8,406 nt of DNA. It comes from Flavobacteriaceae bacterium (GTDB lineage: Bacteria; Bacteroidota; Bacteroidia; Flavobacteriales; Flavobacteriaceae). The stretch spans positions 50,032 through 58,437 of the forward strand of contig PBYT01000006.1 in NCBI GenBank assembly GCA_002729755.1, read 5' to 3'. This document shows, in pieces, positions 6,232-8,406 of the stretch (position 1 is the first letter of the stretch; every line of letters starts with the position of its first letter). The notes beneath the pieces are model-generated. The model was given only the letters and a program-made list of their open reading frames with translations, made no database searches and was not told the origin of the DNA. Made by a program: the position numbers and the translations under genes.

Positions 6232-6783
6232 ATGGTAAGCGTAACAGATAAAAAGTGGTATGTGATTAGGGCTGTAACAGGTCAAGAGGCTAAGGTTAAG
6301 AAATACATTACGACTGAGTTAGCTCGAGTAGGTCTTGATAGTCAAGTTGAAGATATACTAGTTCCCACTGAAAAGGTTATTCAAATTAGAAAAGGTAAAA
6401 AAGTTCAAAAAGAGAAAACATATTTTCCTGGTTATATTATGATTAAAGCTGATATCTCTGGTGAGATTCTTCATATTATCAGATCCATAACAAATGTTTT
6501 AGGGTTTTTAGGAGAGACTAAAGGTGGCGAACCGATCCCTCTTAGAACTTCTGAAGTTAATAGAATGCTTGGAAAAGTTGATGAGCTTGCAATATCTGGT
6601 GAACAGATTTCTATTCCTTTCAATATTGGAGAAAGTGTTAAAGTTATCGATGGTCCATTTAATGGTTTTACAGGATCAATTGATAACGTTAATGAAGAAA
6701 AAAGAAAACTTGAAATCATGGTAAAAATATTTGGCAGAAAAACACCACTTGAATTAAGCTATATGCAAGTTGAAAAAATATAA
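6232..6783 (+). CDS. nusG: Transcription termination/antitermination factor NusG
   Basis: NusG binds the RNA polymerase clamp, modulates pausing, and links polymerase to Rho or to ribosomal protein S10. The 183-residue protein is of normal bacterial length. The NGN domain spans about 7-115, with KKWYVIRAVTGQEAKV near the start and FPGY at 66-69, and is followed by a KOW domain at about 132-183 (GESVKVIDGPFNGFTGSI, then the closing PLELSYMQVEKI). There is no insertion between the domains. The ATG at 6232 is two bases after the secE stop, so translational coupling is likely. The next gene, rplK, starts six bases after its stop. Confidence 0.98.
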   Translation: MVSVTDKKWYVIRAVTGQEAKVKKYITTELARVGLDSQVEDILVPTEKVIQIRKGKKVQKEKTYFPGYIMIKADISGEILHIIRSITNVLGFLGETKGGEPIPLRTSEVNRMLGKVDELAISGEQISIPFNIGESVKVIDGPFNGFTGSIDNVNEEKRKLEIMVKIFGRKTPLELSYMQVEKI

Positions 6784-6789
6784 TTAAAT

Positions 6790-7236
6790 ATGGCAAAACA
6801 AATAGAAAAAGTATTAAAACTTCAAATTCGTGGAGGAGCAGCAAACCCAGCGCCTCCAATTGGACCAGCTCTTGGAGCTGCTGGAGTTAATATTATGGAG
6901 TTCTGTAAACAATTCAATGCTAGAAGTCAGGATAAGCCTGGTAAAATATTACCTGTTGTAATTAGTGTTTTTAAAGATAAAAGTTTTGATTTTGTTATTA
7001 AGACGCCTCCAGCTGCAGTTCAACTTTTAGAAGCAACAAAAATTAAAAAGGGTTCTGGTGAACCAAACAGAGAGAAAGTTGCTTCTGTTTCATGGGACCA
7101 AATTAAGAAAATAGCAGAAGATAAGATGGTAGATTTAAATGCATTTACAGTTGACTCAGCCATGAGAATGGTTGCAGGAACTGCTAGATCAATGGGTATT
7201 AAAGTAAATGGAGAACAACCTCCGGTTAGTAAATAA
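6790..7236 (+). CDS. rplK: Large-subunit ribosomal protein L11 (uL11)
   Basis: L11 binds the GTPase-associated region of 23S rRNA at the base of the L7/L12 stalk and helps factor binding. The 148-residue protein is slightly longer than E. coli L11 because of a short C-terminal tail. The N-terminal domain holds the proline-rich segment NPAPPIGPALG (19-29), then GVNIMEFCKQFN (32-43). The C-terminal RNA-binding domain (about 75-140) includes KKGSGEPNREKVASVSW and the terminal MRMVAGTARSMGI. Its stop codon overlaps the start of rplA by one base (TAATG, 7234-7238), a classic coupling arrangement that helps keep L11 and L1 equal in amount. Confidence 0.98.
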   Translation: MAKQIEKVLKLQIRGGAANPAPPIGPALGAAGVNIMEFCKQFNARSQDKPGKILPVVISVFKDKSFDFVIKTPPAAVQLLEATKIKKGSGEPNREKVASVSWDQIKKIAEDKMVDLNAFTVDSAMRMVAGTARSMGIKVNGEQPPVSK

Positions 7237-7925
7237 TGAAAAAGGCAACTAAAAACAGAAAACTCTCTTTAGAGAAAATAGATCTAGATAAATTTTATAG
7301 CTTGGATGAGGCTTCTGAATTGGTCAAAGAAATTACTACAACAAAATTTGATTCATCAATTGATTTGGCAATAAGATTAGGAGTCGATCCTAAAAATGCT
7401 AATGAAATGATTCGTGGAGTAGTTTCTCTTCCTCATGGAACTGGTAAATCTCTAAAGGTATTAGCATTAGTTAGTCCAGATAAAGAAGATGAAGCAAAAA
7501 AAGCAGGAGCTGATTATATTGGACTTGATGAATTTATTGACAAAATAAAAAACGGATGGGTTGATGTAGATGTAATTGTTACTATGCCAAGTGTTATGCC
7601 AAAACTTGGCCCCTTAGGGAAAGTTTTAGGTCCTAGAGGTCTAATGCCTAATCCAAAAACAGGAACAGTAACAATGGATATTGGAAAAGCAATTACGGAT
7701 ATAAAAGGTGGTAAAATTGATTTTAAAGTTGATAAAACGGGTATAATTCATGCTTCAGTAGGTAAAGTTTCATTTACAGCTGATAAAATAAAAGACAATG
7801 CAAATGAGTTAATAAACACAATAGTAAAATTAAAACCATCATCCTTAAAGGGAACATATGTAAAAAGTATTTCTATATCTAGTACTATGAGTCCTGGGAT
7901 TGCAATAGAAACAAAAGTAGAATAA
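7236..7925 (+). CDS. rplA: Large-subunit ribosomal protein L1 (uL1)
   Basis: L1 forms the mobile stalk at the ribosomal exit site that guides deacylated tRNA out, and in many bacteria it represses its own operon by binding the mRNA. The 229-residue length is normal. The L1 signature lies at about 117-144 (TMPSVMPKLGPLGKVLGPRG, then LMPNPKTGT). The C-terminal domain-I strand resumes near 155-229 with KGGKIDFKVDKTGIIHASVG. The start ATG shares a base with the rplK stop. The next gene begins six bases after the stop, so no separate promoter or long leader lies between L1 and L10. I could not identify an L1-binding mRNA hairpin near the rplK start. Confidence 0.98.
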   Translation: MKKATKNRKLSLEKIDLDKFYSLDEASELVKEITTTKFDSSIDLAIRLGVDPKNANEMIRGVVSLPHGTGKSLKVLALVSPDKEDEAKKAGADYIGLDEFIDKIKNGWVDVDVIVTMPSVMPKLGPLGKVLGPRGLMPNPKTGTVTMDIGKAITDIKGGKIDFKVDKTGIIHASVGKVSFTADKIKDNANELINTIVKLKPSSLKGTYVKSISISSTMSPGIAIETKVE

Positions 7926-7931
7926 GAAATA

Positions 7932-8406
7932 ATGAAGAAGGAAGAAAAAATTAAAGTTGTTGAAGACTTGAAAAATGATCTTGTAGAGTGTAAGACACTT
8001 TATTTGACTGATATTGCTGGTCTTGATTCTATTCAAACAAATAAGTTAAGAAGAGAGTGCTTTAACTCGAATGTAAAGTTATCGGTTGTTAAGAATACAT
8101 TTCTACATCGTGCAATGGAAGAGTCTGGTGTTGATTTTGGCGAACTTAAAGAACACCTCAAAGGTAATACATCTATAATGTTTTCTGATTATGGAAATGC
8201 ACCTGCAAAAGTTATCAAAAAGTTTAGAAAAGATGGAGATAAGCCTATTTTAAAGGGTGCTTTTATTAATGAGGATATATATATAGGAGATGAACAGATA
8301 GATTTTCTGTCTACACTTAAATCTAAGGAAGAAATAATTGGTGAGATTATCAGTTTGCTTCAGTCTCCAGCAAAAAATGTTATATCAGCTCTTAAATCAG
8401 GTGGTG
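7932..8406 (+). CDS. rplJ: Large-subunit ribosomal protein L10 (uL10), 3' truncated
   Basis: The frame opens at the ATG at 7932, six bases after rplA, and stays open to the window edge, giving 158 complete codons out of the roughly 170 expected. L10 anchors the L7/L12 dimers to the ribosome through its C-terminal helix and binds 23S rRNA through its N-terminal domain. The translation starts MKKEEKIKVVEDLKNDL and includes L10 landmarks: YLTDIAGLDSIQTNKLRREC (about 24-43), KLSVVKNTFLHRAME (49-63), LKGAFI (107-112), and the end QSPAKNVISALKSGG. The missing piece is only the last dozen or so residues. rplL and rpoBC would be expected beyond the edge, from family knowledge. Confidence 0.96.
   Translation, partial: MKKEEKIKVVEDLKNDLVECKTLYLTDIAGLDSIQTNKLRRECFNSNVKLSVVKNTFLHRAMEESGVDFGELKEHLKGNTSIMFSDYGNAPAKVIKKFRKDGDKPILKGAFINEDIYIGDEQIDFLSTLKSKEEIIGEIISLLQSPAKNVISALKSGG

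Noticed and set aside
6471..6724. Overlapping open frames on both strands inside nusG
   Set aside because: They lie wholly within the confident NusG frame and show no family motif.
7845..8036. Minus-strand open frame across the rplA-rplJ junction
   Set aside because: It is antisense to two confident ribosomal protein genes and its translation is a Phe/Tyr/Asn-rich shadow.
1..8406. Mobile elements, CRISPR arrays, toxin-antitoxin or defence genes
   Set aside because: Reading all intergenic spacers and real frames shows only housekeeping genes, two SDRs, a protease and one unknown membrane protein; no repeats with regular spacing or transposase motifs are present.

Overview
This window is an ordinary chromosomal segment from an AT-rich member of the Bacteroidota, most likely a flavobacterium. 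Three things point there: the order tuf - tRNA-Trp - secE - nusG - rplK - rplA - rplJ, promoter-like TAnnTTTG boxes (the Bacteroidota -7 element) before tuf and before a short-chain dehydrogenase gene, and A-rich translation starts with little Shine-Dalgarno signal. The packing is very tight, with gaps of 2 to 13 bases or small overlaps at most junctions, which suggests a streamlined genome. A marine origin is possible but is only inference.

Positions 1-1518 hold two short-chain dehydrogenase/reductase (SDR) genes that face each other. The first is cut by the left edge of the window and lacks the usual catalytic Tyr and Lys. The second is a classical SDR with the Tyr-Lys pair intact. Their stop codons overlap in the four bases 721-724.

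Positions 1519-2603 hold a short divergent spacer and rlmN, the radical-SAM methylase for 23S rRNA and tRNA. It converges on the next unit with five bases between the stop codons.

Positions 2609-4556, on the minus strand, hold a two-gene unit: a small four-helix membrane protein of unknown function, then a TTG-started subtilisin-family lipoprotein protease with a large insertion between its catalytic Asp and His.

Positions 4557-8406, on the plus strand, hold the translation and transcription block. It runs from a clear tuf promoter through EF-Tu, a hairpin, tRNA-Trp(CCA), SecE, NusG, L11, L1 and the start of L10, which is cut by the right edge. The genes from the tRNA onward are packed as one operon that would be expected to continue into rplL and rpoBC.

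No gene-free stretch exceeds 300 bases; the longest spacer is 137 bases (4557-4693). I see no mobile element, CRISPR array or phage gene. I do not see a convincing new biological system. The items most worth a second look are the SDR with a rebuilt active site, and the membrane protein plus lipoprotein protease pair.
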